13,959 nucleotides of DNA, taken from contig JAUWYK010000055.1 in NCBI GenBank assembly GCA_030615865.1, positions 1 through 13,959 on the forward strand. Direction: 5' to 3'. Shown here one piece after another: positions 7,328-13,959 of this stretch; position 1 is the first letter of the stretch, and every line of letters starts with the position of its first letter. Below the pieces are notes generated by a model. It did no database searches. It was not told the DNA's origin and saw only the letters and a list, made by a program, of their open reading frames with translations. A program made the translations under genes and the position numbers. Source of the stretch: Dehalococcoidia bacterium. Lineage in GTDB: Bacteria; Chloroflexota; Dehalococcoidia; Dehalococcoidales; JAUWYK01.

Positions 7328-7777
7328 ATGAAACAGGAAAAAGGTTTCAGTCTAATTGAGGTGGCGTTAGCCATAGCTTTGCTGGGCATAGTTGCTATTG
7401 CCTTTCTTGGTGCCCTAGCCACCGGCTCCAAGGCTATCTTTCTTGCCGATGAGCGAGCCACCGCTGAAAGCCTAGCCCGAACTGAGATGGAATATGTTAT
7501 GAACCAGGAGTATAGTGCTGCTCCTTGGGCTTATGAGCTTCCGCTTCATACCCCATCTAACCCCCCACCTGATCCTCCATCGTGGTGGGTTACGAATACC
7601 CCTGCTCTTCCCGAGGGCTATGATAACTATACCGTTAATGTCAGTACTGAGCGACTGGATCCCAAAGGTGACGGGTTTGATAGTGATGATGGCCTCCAGA
7701 AGATAATAGTGAGCGTTAAGCATCTGGGAAAGCCAGAGGCAATAGTTATATTAGTGAACTATAGGTCACTGCGATGA
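7328..7777 (+). CDS. Prepilin-like minor pilin (PilV/GspI-type)
   Basis: I place the start at the ATG at 7328 rather than a TTG one codon upstream; AGGAG (7314-7318), overlapping the pilC stop, is well spaced for it. The 149-residue product opens MKQEKG|FSLIEVALAIALLG, a class III prepilin signal with a 6-residue leader, cleavage after Gly6, and Glu at +5 of the mature protein. The long hydrophobic helix to about residue 29 is the pilin polymerisation core. The C-terminal half (conserved-looking YTVNVSTERLDP... IIVSVKHLGK) fits a small globular domain like GspI/PilV minor pilins. It needs a prepilin peptidase, not encoded here. It overlaps the next gene by 4 bases (ATGA), so the two are translationally coupled. 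Confidence 0.88.
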   Translation: MKQEKGFSLIEVALAIALLGIVAIAFLGALATGSKAIFLADERATAESLARTEMEYVMNQEYSAAPWAYELPLHTPSNPPPDPPSWWVTNTPALPEGYDNYTVNVSTERLDPKGDGFDSDDGLQKIIVSVKHLGKPEAIVILVNYRSLR

Positions 7778-8325
7778 TGTTTTCTAAGTTAGGATTGATA
7801 AATAGAAACCAGTTAGGTTTCACCATGGTTGAGCTCATGATAGCTATTGCCATTAGCGGCGTTATCACTGGTGCCATTACTACCACTATTTTCCAGGTGG
7901 TTACCGGCAGTGCCCGCACTAGCAACCATATGACTGCGGTCACGCAGGTGCAGAGCGCTGGCTACTGGGTCAGCCACGATGCTCATATGGCTCAGGATGT
8001 TGATACTGATGATAACCTAGGCACTCCTGAGCTTGAGTTGGTTACCTTAACCTGGGCTGACTGGGGTAGTAATGAGGTGCACCAGGTTGTTTATAGTTTA
8101 GACGGTGACAAGCTCCAGCGAATCCATTCTATTAATGGAACCACTGAGACTGGTATTATAGCTGAATTTATTGACCCGACAGAGAAGGATGGCGAACCAC
8201 AGACCAAATGTGAGTTTACCGGTGGTAAGCTTACTTTCACGGTAACGGCTACTGTGGGCAGTGGCTCACAGGAACAAAGTGAGACTAGAACATATGAAGT
8301 TGTTCCTAGAGCAAGCCAACAATAG
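7774..8325 (+). CDS. Prepilin-like minor pilin (PilW/GspJ-type)
   Basis: The 183-residue product has a class III prepilin signal NRNQLG|FTMVELMIAIAISG: cleavage after Gly15, Phe at +1 and Glu at +5, then a hydrophobic helix to about residue 35. The beta-rich remainder (QVVYSLDGDKLQRI..., GGKLTFTVTATVGSG) resembles GspJ/PilW minor pilins, which join GspI-like subunits in the complex priming pilus assembly. Two adjacent ATGs (7774 and 7777) are possible starts; both overlap the preceding stop, and no strong ribosome site is seen, which fits coupled translation. Identification as a prepilin is firm; the GspJ-versus-other-minor-pilin label rests on order and length. Confidence 0.86.
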   Translation: MMFSKLGLINRNQLGFTMVELMIAIAISGVITGAITTTIFQVVTGSARTSNHMTAVTQVQSAGYWVSHDAHMAQDVDTDDNLGTPELELVTLTWADWGSNEVHQVVYSLDGDKLQRIHSINGTTETGIIAEFIDPTEKDGEPQTKCEFTGGKLTFTVTATVGSGSQEQSETRTYEVVPRASQQ

Positions 8326-8345
8326 TTAAGTTTTGGAGGAGAGAA

Positions 8346-10388
8346 GTGAGGAAGAGGACATTAAATAAATTGACAGCAAATGAGAAGGGGCAGGCGCTAA
8401 TGTTAGTCCTGATTTTGATGCTTTTAGGCGGACTTATCATCGCTCCGCTTCTGGCTTATATGAGCACGGGGCTTAAGACTGGAAAAGAAGTCTTTGAGGA
8501 GAGGATGTATGGGCAGTATGCGGCTGATGCCGGGGTGGAGGACGCATTATACAAAATCAGAACGGATGACCCGGCACTGCCAGACGAGTGGGAGGGGATG
8601 TGGGATGCGAGTGATTATCAGGGTGACCCATATGAGTATTCCACACCTCAGCTCAATGGCAACAATGTAAATGTTACCATACAGCCGCAGTGGGCTCTTG
8701 AAGGTTTAGAGGACCCCCCTCAAGGGATGACGCCACATGTTGAACTTATGGTTATCGGTGATACTATTGGAACCATTGATGGTAATGGTTTGTATCAGAT
8801 TTCAATAAACTATGAAGGTAGTGTAGGCGAACCGTTGAAGATAGAGAGAATAGGGGCGTGGCTGCCTGCTGGCTTTTTGTATGAGGAAGGCTCCAGTAAC
8901 CTTGAGGATGACACAGGGGCGAAGTATTACTCCGTGCCGGCAGTCGAGGACTATCGGGGTGGTAAGGCTATAATGTGGGATTACAGTTCTCCTTACCCTA
9001 AGTTTGAAGACCTTCCCGGTACCGACGATAAGCGAATTGTCACTTTCCAGTTCACGCCAGACCAGAGTCCTGTTTCAGCTTTTTCTTGGGTAGTGGCAAG
9101 ACGACAGGATATTTATCTCTCTTGGGATGTTGACATTAAGCTTTATAAGATTACCAGTCAAGCTACTGATACCGACACAAGCAAGGCTATCACTGTTGAG
9201 GCCTATACTTCTAAAAATGAGATGCGTGAGCTGGGCTCAGCCACATCAGGAGACTACTGTGCTGTGGGTGGTACCTTGTTGGAAGCTACCGGTAGCGGAG
9301 ACGACGAGAAATACCGGGACTGGCTTTATATGCAAAGCAATGATACTATTATCACTGACGTCGATATCCCGGCTACTGCCACCGTGCAAGCTGCCTATCT
9401 CTACTGGTCAGGGTGGATAGACTACCACTATTGGTATTGGAACGACCCGAGACAGCGGTGGGAATGGAGGGAGATATCGGAGCTAGAGTATCCCAATAAC
9501 CCCACCCATTCGAAGCTGATCGACCTGGTTGAGAACGAGGCTAAGGTTAATCGGGTACTGTTTGGCAGCGGTGACCCCTTGACTGAGGTAACCGCTGATG
9601 AGTGGCAGGTAAAGGAAAACGAGGACCAAGCGGGAACGTGGTCCTACTCCTGCTTTTATGATGCCACTGACCTGGTCAGGCAGTTCATTAATGATAATAA
9701 AGTTGATTCCAATGGCAGTGGCACTTATACTGTAAGTCATGCCGTGGTTGAACAAAGGCTAGGCTATCCCACATATTCGTTCGAACTCGAACCCACCAGC
9801 GACACGACAGGCTATCCCCTGGGTACTCCAGCCCATAAACGGCCCGACAGGAATTATTATGAGGGCCGCTATGAATGGGCTTATGCTGGCTGGTCGCTAA
9901 TTATCATCTACTCCAGCGCCGAGACCAAAGGGCATCAGCTCTATCTCTACGATGACTTTGTTTACGCTGCTGAGAATAGCAATGTTGATTTCAATGGCGA
10001 TGGCAATCCTGGGGGCACTATTGGCGGCTTTCTCGCTCCGGAGGAGATTATAGATGAGCTCTACGCCGCCCATCTGACGTGCTTTGTCGGTGAGGGAGAC
10101 GAAGTCTACAGTGGTGATTATATAAAGCTCAACGGGACCAGTCTGTCAAACGGGGCAAGCCCGGCGAGTAATGTGTGGAATTCAAAGTCCCCTGGTCTAG
10201 CCGTGGATGGGATTGATATTGATACCTTTACTGTTGTGTACCCGACCATAGAACCAGGAGACACCTCGGCTCAGGTGGACTTGCTTACCGAGGTTGACTC
10301 CTGGAACCTGGTGTATATCATTCTTTCCTTCCGCAGCGAGGTTACTACCAGTGGTACTATGAGCTATGTATATGTGGGAGGGGGGTAA
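8346..10388 (+). CDS. PilX-like pilus assembly protein with large C-terminal surface domain
   Basis: GTG start, supported by GGAGGA (8335-8340) five bases ahead. The 680-residue product begins with a short basic region and EKGQALMLVLILMLLGGLII, a membrane helix (about 16-37), then a helix with AADAGVEDALYKI (about 59-71) as in PilX N-terminal domains. There is no Glu at +5 after KG, so class III processing is uncertain. Residues about 80-290 are beta-rich and unrecognised. Residues about 305-680 contain AAYLYWSGW, YDATDLVRQFI, YAGWSLIIIYSS, HQLYLYDDFVY and DGIDIDTFTV, resembling a surface module of the DUF3344 kind. PilX proteins are usually below 250 residues, so this is a strongly enlarged version, perhaps a pilus-tip adhesin playing the role of PilY1, which is absent. 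Membership of the PilX family is likely; the C-terminal assignment and tip role are inference. Confidence 0.7.
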   Translation: MRKRTLNKLTANEKGQALMLVLILMLLGGLIIAPLLAYMSTGLKTGKEVFEERMYGQYAADAGVEDALYKIRTDDPALPDEWEGMWDASDYQGDPYEYSTPQLNGNNVNVTIQPQWALEGLEDPPQGMTPHVELMVIGDTIGTIDGNGLYQISINYEGSVGEPLKIERIGAWLPAGFLYEEGSSNLEDDTGAKYYSVPAVEDYRGGKAIMWDYSSPYPKFEDLPGTDDKRIVTFQFTPDQSPVSAFSWVVARRQDIYLSWDVDIKLYKITSQATDTDTSKAITVEAYTSKNEMRELGSATSGDYCAVGGTLLEATGSGDDEKYRDWLYMQSNDTIITDVDIPATATVQAAYLYWSGWIDYHYWYWNDPRQRWEWREISELEYPNNPTHSKLIDLVENEAKVNRVLFGSGDPLTEVTADEWQVKENEDQAGTWSYSCFYDATDLVRQFINDNKVDSNGSGTYTVSHAVVEQRLGYPTYSFELEPTSDTTGYPLGTPAHKRPDRNYYEGRYEWAYAGWSLIIIYSSAETKGHQLYLYDDFVYAAENSNVDFNGDGNPGGTIGGFLAPEEIIDELYAAHLTCFVGEGDEVYSGDYIKLNGTSLSNGASPASNVWNSKSPGLAVDGIDIDTFTVVYPTIEPGDTSAQVDLLTEVDSWNLVYIILSFRSEVTTSGTMSYVYVGGG

Positions 10389-10391
10389 AAA

Positions 10392-11024
10392 ATGAGGTTA
10401 AGTAGAACAGCCTTGTTAGTTTTAGGAATTGGCGTTTTCGTTATTGCCTTCGCTACCCTATTTACTATCTATTCTGGGCAGTCGGGAGAGCAGGAGCAGT
10501 TAAATGACAGCTTGGCTGCGGCTCAAGGTCTCTTGCCTAAGCTTATTGCTGAGAGGGAGGATTTGGAAGGTCAACTGACCCAATGGGAAAGTGAACTGGC
10601 TAAAGCTACATCATCGCTTAGTAAGAGCGAGGCAAGATTCCCTAAATCGGTGGAGAGCATTGAATACGACGAAACATTATTTAAGATTGCTGATGATTGT
10701 GACCTGCAGGTAATTGAGCTCACTGCTTCAGAGCCGGAGAACAAAAAGGTGGAGGATATTATCTACGCTGTTACCACTTTTGAAGTGGTGGTGCGGAGTA
10801 AGGAATCACCCCCTAACATAATGGGGGATTTTGAGATGTATATTGATGAGACCGTGGCTAATATGCTCGAATTCATTAACGTCGTAGCCACCAGCGAGGA
10901 ATTTAACGTTGGTACCGTAGAGCTGGTGGATATGGAGAATCTTGAACCTCCGGAAGAAATAACGGGAGACGAGGACGGGCCGGAGGCTACCGTTCAGCTT
11001 ATTATCTATGGATTTCCAAGGTGA
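10392..11024 (+). CDS. pilO: PilO-like type IV pilus alignment protein
   Basis: The 210-residue product has one N-terminal membrane helix (about 5-26), a coiled-coil segment (about 32-80, AEREDLEGQLTQWESELAKA), and a C-terminal domain with the mixed alpha/beta pattern of PilO (FKIADDCDLQVIELTAS; MLEFINVVATSEEFNVGTVE; ATVQLIIYGF). PilO dimerises with PilN and joins the cytoplasmic PilM ring to the outer parts of the machine. Sequence similarity in this family is low, so the call relies mainly on topology and on the adjacent PilM-PilN fusion. The gene begins 3 bases after its upstream neighbour, with a G-rich ribosome site lying inside that gene's end. The order O then MN differs from the usual M-N-O. 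Confidence 0.75.
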   Translation: MRLSRTALLVLGIGVFVIAFATLFTIYSGQSGEQEQLNDSLAAAQGLLPKLIAEREDLEGQLTQWESELAKATSSLSKSEARFPKSVESIEYDETLFKIADDCDLQVIELTASEPENKKVEDIIYAVTTFEVVVRSKESPPNIMGDFEMYIDETVANMLEFINVVATSEEFNVGTVELVDMENLEPPEEITGDEDGPEATVQLIIYGFPR

Positions 11025-11030
11025 GAAACT

Positions 11031-12503
11031 ATGGCTAAAAAAGTTAAAACTTTATTTATTAGCGATGATGCGGTTAACCTGGTGGTTGTTGAGGGCAGGC
11101 GGATAAGGAAGTGGGCTAGCTTGCCCCTGGAGCCAGGTCTGGTCAGCCAAGGGCTGGTTGTTGATGAAGCCCAGGTAGCTGACAGGCTTAAGGAGCTATT
11201 TAAGCTGATAAAGGAAAATGCGGGGAAGGTTATCGCTGGTTTAAGCGGTCTTAATTCTCTATATCGTCTGATTTCCCTGCCTGAATTGCCTGAAGCCATA
11301 CTGCCTGAGGCGGTAAAGCAGGAGGCGAGCAGGGTGATACCAGTACCTTTAGACGAGGTCTACCTTTCATACCAGCGTATTCCTGCCTCGCCGGGGGAAA
11401 CACGTATTTTCTTAGCCGCTTTTCCTCGCAATGTGGCTGACGCTTTGTATCGCACGCTGCGACAGGCAGGTGTTGAGCCATATATTATGGACTTGGCCCC
11501 GTTAGCCCTATGCCGAACCCTGGATGAGCCCAGGGCTATACTTGTTAATACCAGGTTGGATAGCCTTGACATCGTAGTTATGGTGGATAGGTTACCCCAG
11601 CTAATCCGCACCCTATCCCTGCCCGGTGAGGCGGTATCGTTATCGGAAAGGTTACCCACTATCACTGAAGAGATTGATAGAACTATTGCCTTCTATAATT
11701 CCAGCCATAAGGAAAAGCCTTTAGATTCAACCGTGCCTATGTTTGTTTGCGGTGACCTGGCACAGGCACCGGAGAACTGGCAATCGCTATCTGGCAAGTT
11801 AAACTGCCCGGTATCAATATTGCCATCGCCTATGGAATCACCTGAGAGCTTCAACCCCAGCGAATTTATGGTCAATATCGGGCTGGCATTTAAGGAACTA
11901 TTTCCTGAAAAAGAAGGGACTAACGTTTCACTGGTGAATTTTAACGTCTTGCCTGAGATTTACCTGCCCAAGGCCCTCCCCTTATCCACCATCCTTGCCC
12001 CGATTGGTGTTATTATCGGCATTGGCTTATTGGTCTATATGGGATTTATGCTCCGGAATAGTATGGCTCATACCTCGGTATTGGGTTCTGAGCTAGCAGC
12101 TATTGAGAGCAGTATTGCTCAGGAGCGTAAGGAAATAGTGGTACTGAAGGAACAGGTTACGCAGCTAGAAGCCCAGATCGGGCCACTGGAAGCTAGGACG
12201 AACATTTTTGAGACTACCTTCACCTCTCTGGGTGCGGGTCGTGAACTGGTGGATAGAAACATGAGCGACATTGTAGGACTGTTGCCGGGGAGAGTAGATT
12301 TGACTGAGATTAATCACGGCGGTAAATCGGTAACTGTAAGTGGCATAGTCAAAGAAGAAGTGGATGCTGAGGATGATATTTTCACATATGCTAGAAATTT
12401 AAGAAGCCATTTTTCTAGTGTTATTATCTCGTCTATAGAAGCTGTGGAGGACGAAGAGGGAGAAATCGAAGGGTTTGAATTTGAGTTTCTCCTAGAGGAA
12501 TAG
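11031..12503 (+). CDS. pilM: PilM-PilN fusion protein (GspL-like architecture)
   Basis: This single 490-residue frame holds two normally separate proteins. Residues about 1-292 match PilM (actin-like fold; SLPELPEAILPEAVKQEASR, IPVPLDEVYLSYQRI, EEIDRTIAFYNSS). Residues about 300-490 match PilN: the motif SLVNFNVLPEIY (300-311, equivalent to the INLLPxE peptide that docks into PilM), a membrane helix (about 319-340), a coiled coil (about 344-395) and a ferredoxin-like periplasmic domain (about 400-490). The PilM nucleotide motifs are degenerate: the usual DIG of phosphate loop 1 is replaced by SDD (11-13), and phosphate loop 2 reads VNTRLDS (172-178). ATP binding is therefore doubtful, as in GspL, which has this same architecture. 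AAGGTGAG precedes the ATG at 5 bases. I see no internal stop or frameshift. Confidence 0.85.
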   Translation: MAKKVKTLFISDDAVNLVVVEGRRIRKWASLPLEPGLVSQGLVVDEAQVADRLKELFKLIKENAGKVIAGLSGLNSLYRLISLPELPEAILPEAVKQEASRVIPVPLDEVYLSYQRIPASPGETRIFLAAFPRNVADALYRTLRQAGVEPYIMDLAPLALCRTLDEPRAILVNTRLDSLDIVVMVDRLPQLIRTLSLPGEAVSLSERLPTITEEIDRTIAFYNSSHKEKPLDSTVPMFVCGDLAQAPENWQSLSGKLNCPVSILPSPMESPESFNPSEFMVNIGLAFKELFPEKEGTNVSLVNFNVLPEIYLPKALPLSTILAPIGVIIGIGLLVYMGFMLRNSMAHTSVLGSELAAIESSIAQERKEIVVLKEQVTQLEAQIGPLEARTNIFETTFTSLGAGRELVDRNMSDIVGLLPGRVDLTEINHGGKSVTVSGIVKEEVDAEDDIFTYARNLRSHFSSVIISSIEAVEDEEGEIEGFEFEFLLEE

Positions 12504-12512
12504 GTAGGAGAT

Positions 12513-13583
12513 ATGGATATTTTTTCATTACTTCGTACAGCTAAGTTAAAGGCTGCCTCTGATTTACATCTGGTGGTCTCCAGTCCACCGTTACTGCGGG
12601 TTAATGGCTCCCTGGAGGCAGTAAATAGTATAGCGCCCTTAACCGCTGAGGAGATAAGCCAGGCTTTTCTCCAGATGACTACTCCTGAGGAAAGGGAAAA
12701 TTTCCACCGCCATCTGGAACTTGATTTTGGCTATACCCTAGATGGTGTCGGTCGTCTGCGCTGCAACGCCGCCCAGCAGCGGGGGACTGTCAGTCTTGCC
12801 GTACGGCTGTTGCCACCGGAGATACCGACTGTAGAGGAACTGGAATTGCCTGGGATATATAAGGAGCTTGTCCTAAAGCCAAGGGGGCTGATAGTAGTTA
12901 CCGGGCCTACCGGTAGCGGCAAGACTACCTCCCAGGCAGCTATGATTCGCCATTTGAACAGTAATGAAAGTCGCCACATCGTTACCATTGAAGACCCCAT
13001 TGAATATATCCACCCCTCGATTAAATGTGCTATAACCCAGCGGCAGTTGGGCAGTGATACCCTTTCCTTTGCCCAGGCGCTGAAGTATATCCTGAGGCAG
13101 GACCCGGATGTGATTCTGGTGGGCGAGATGAGGGATTTGGAGACTGCGGCGGCGGTGCTTACCATCGCCGAGACCGGGCATTTGATACTATCTACCGGTC
13201 ATGCCCCCAGCACCTCCCAGGCAGTAGAGAGAATAATAGATTTATTCCCCCCTCATGAGCGCTTTTTGGCTCAGACGCGGTTGGCTTCTCTGCTGGTTGC
13301 TGTGGTGTGCCAGGTGCTTGTCCCCAGGGCTGATGGCTCAGGGAGAATAGCTGCGGTAGAGGTTATGCTGGCTAACCCACCGGTAAGGAACCTCATCCGT
13401 GAAGGCAAAATCTACCAGTTACCCAATGTAATCCGCACTCACCGGGAAATTGGCATGATTTCGCTGGATGAAGCCCTGGTTAACCTCTATCTTAAGCGAG
13501 TCATCAACGGGGAAACCCTGCTCGCCTTCTGCAACGACCGCCAGGAAGTAGAAAAGCTCATCGGCAGGGTAGAGATTAACTAA
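12513..13583 (+). CDS. pilT: Type IV pilus retraction ATPase PilT
   Basis: The 356-residue product has the usual PilT length. It contains an N-terminal PAS-like region (ASDLHLVVSSPPLLRVNGSL), Walker A GPTGSGKTT (131-139), Asp box VTIEDPIEY, the PilT stretch RQLGSDTLSFAQAL then ILRQDPDVILVGEMRDLET (Walker B), His box TGHLILSTGHAPS, and PVRNLIRE (290-297), the counterpart of the PilT-specific AIRNLIRE motif. It lacks the zinc tetracysteine of PilB. PilT disassembles pilin from the pilus base and retracts the fibre, allowing twitching, adhesion or DNA uptake. AGGAG precedes the ATG. It is the last gene of the operon, 9 bases after the PilM-PilN fusion, and is followed by a repeat-rich intergenic region. 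Confidence 0.94.
   Translation: MDIFSLLRTAKLKAASDLHLVVSSPPLLRVNGSLEAVNSIAPLTAEEISQAFLQMTTPEERENFHRHLELDFGYTLDGVGRLRCNAAQQRGTVSLAVRLLPPEIPTVEELELPGIYKELVLKPRGLIVVTGPTGSGKTTSQAAMIRHLNSNESRHIVTIEDPIEYIHPSIKCAITQRQLGSDTLSFAQALKYILRQDPDVILVGEMRDLETAAAVLTIAETGHLILSTGHAPSTSQAVERIIDLFPPHERFLAQTRLASLLVAVVCQVLVPRADGSGRIAAVEVMLANPPVRNLIREGKIYQLPNVIRTHREIGMISLDEALVNLYLKRVINGETLLAFCNDRQEVEKLIGRVEIN
13549..13567 (+). repeat. 19-bp direct repeat, copy 1 (inside the pilT 3' end)
   Basis: TAGAAAAGCTCATCGGCAG lies in the last codons of pilT and recurs exactly at 13940-13958, next to the window end. The second copy is outside any gene I can see. Confidence 0.85.
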
Positions 13584-13666
13584 CCCCCCTACCTCTTTTC
13601 CCCAGTGTCTCGGCTGATTTTCGTCTGCCTAAGAACATTTTATTAAGGTGACCCTATCCCCTTTAT

Positions 13667-13693
13667 CCCCTTCCCCTTATCAAGGGGAAGGGG
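13667..13693 (+). terminator. Strong hairpin after pilT, possible operon end
   Basis: CCCCTTCCCCTT (13667-13678) pairs perfectly with AAGGGGAAGGGG (13682-13693) across a 3-base loop. It lies about 80 bases past the pilT stop. There is no following T-run, so it is not a textbook intrinsic terminator on the plus strand, although such a stem could still end or protect the transcript. Confidence 0.3.
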
Positions 13694-13698
13694 AAGAA

Positions 13699-13726
13699 TT
13701 TAAAAAGAGGGGCTGACGCCCCTCTT
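13699..13726 (-). terminator. Intrinsic-terminator-like hairpin on the minus strand
   Basis: Read on the minus strand, AAGAGGGGC (13726-13718) pairs with GCCCCTCTT (13713-13705) around a 4-base loop and runs into TTTTTAAA. Stem plus T-run gives the usual intrinsic-terminator form. It would stop leftward transcription from a gene right of the window before it enters the pil operon. The repeat context means this could be incidental. Confidence 0.4.
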
Positions 13727-13754
13727 AAACTCCCTGTAGTATATTTGGGGGTCA

Positions 13755-13862
13755 CCCCTCTTTCATCCCAGTTCAGAGGTCGTTTACAGGGGAAGGTTTG
13801 GGCTAATGCCCCTCTTACATTCCAATGCAGGAGTTGTTTGCAGGGGAAGTTTGAAGGGGCGA
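13755..13862 (+). repeat. Two tandem diverged 54-bp repeats
   Basis: Copies at 13755-13808 and 13809-13862 share the order CCCCTCTT-CAT-CCA, CAG, GTTT, then CAGGGGAAG and GTTTG, with scattered substitutions. A shorter related piece (CCCCTCTT...) begins at 13719. They lie inside the MITE-like block. Confidence 0.6.
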
Positions 13863-13939
13863 AGCCCCTTCAAAAACCTATACCTCCCCCTCTCCTTTGA
13901 AGGAGAGGGGGATAAAGGGGGTGAGGTTGATATAGAAAA

Positions 13940-13958
13940 TAGAAAAGCTCATCGGCAG
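13940..13958 (+). repeat. 19-bp direct repeat, copy 2 (at the window end)
   Basis: Exact copy of 13549-13567 from the pilT 3' end. Only one base follows it in the window, so what lies beyond, whether a second pilT end or an assembly border, cannot be seen. Confidence 0.85.
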
Positions 13959-13959
13959 A

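Larger units (their letters stand above)
13651..13927. repeat. MITE-like cluster of inverted repeats with imperfect terminal inverted repeats
   Basis: The 277-base block begins with 28 bases at 13651-13678 that match the reverse complement of 13900-13927 at 23 of 28 positions, sharing the core CCCCTTTATCCCC. It encloses four hairpins: 13667-13693 (12-bp stem), 13705-13726 (9 bp), 13850-13874 (11 bp, GAA loop) and 13886-13911 (12 bp). No transposase gene is present. I see no clear target duplication immediately at its ends. Non-autonomous element or expanded palindromic intergenic repeat are both possible. Similar GC-rich palindromic blocks between operons are, from memory, common in uncultivated Dehalococcoidia. 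Confidence 0.6.

Noticed and set aside
12731..13181. Minus-strand frames of 144 and 102 codons within pilT
   Set aside because: They are antisense to highly conserved PilT motifs and carry no recognisable domain.
3767..13583. Type II secretion (Gsp) operon instead of type IV pilus
   Set aside because: PilT is present with its RNLIRE motif and PilM, PilN and PilO equivalents are encoded, while GspC, GspD, GspK and GspM are not. Retraction implies a pilus, although the minor pilins look GspI/GspJ-like.
13584..13959. CRISPR array in the repeat-rich tail
   Set aside because: The repeats are diverged, directly abutting 54-bp units and hairpins without regular unique spacers, and no cas gene is present.

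Overview
The window looks like chromosomal DNA from an uncultivated bacterium, most probably of the Dehalococcoidia/Chloroflexota. This rests on remembered family resemblance, not a search. Supporting points are a mannosyl-3-phosphoglycerate synthase of the type known from Dehalococcoides and thermophiles, a type IV pilus (T4P) locus without the outer-membrane parts PilP and PilQ (as in a monoderm), many Ig-like surface domains, and GC-rich palindromic repeat clusters between operons.

Layout. Bases 1-533 (minus strand) hold the 5' part of a mannosyl-3-phosphoglycerate synthase gene cut by the window edge. Bases 534-768 are a divergent promoter region with a good promoter for each direction and a perfect 8+8 bp dyad inside the minus-strand promoter. 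Bases 769-2370 encode a secreted, membrane-anchored protein of about four Ig-like repeats and one Fn3-like domain. Bases 2621-3599 carry two small regulators: a BldC/excisionase-type helix-turn-helix protein and a NarL/LuxR-type response regulator. Bases 3767-13583 are a tightly packed eight-gene T4P operon, all on the plus strand: extension ATPase (PilB), platform protein (PilC), two class III prepilin-like minor pilins, a 680-residue PilX-like protein with a large surface domain, PilO, a PilM-PilN fusion and the retraction ATPase PilT. Bases 13584-13959 contain no gene but a dense cluster of inverted and direct repeats resembling a MITE.

How the genes work together. PilB and PilT would drive extension and retraction on the PilC platform. 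The PilM-PilN fusion with PilO forms the alignment subcomplex. The two prepilins plus the PilX-like protein could form a priming or tip complex, the last carrying a possible adhesive module. No major pilin, prepilin peptidase or secretin lies in the window, so these must be elsewhere. The two upstream regulators are candidates for controlling the operon.

The most unusual points are the PilB N-terminus, where two tandem Mrr-like (PD-(D/E)XK-fold) domains without catalytic residues replace the first half of the usual N-terminal domain; the PilM-PilN fusion with degenerate nucleotide-binding motifs, which makes it GspL-like; the large PilX-like protein; and the MITE-like element after pilT, beyond which a 19-bp piece of the pilT 3' end recurs at the very end of the window.
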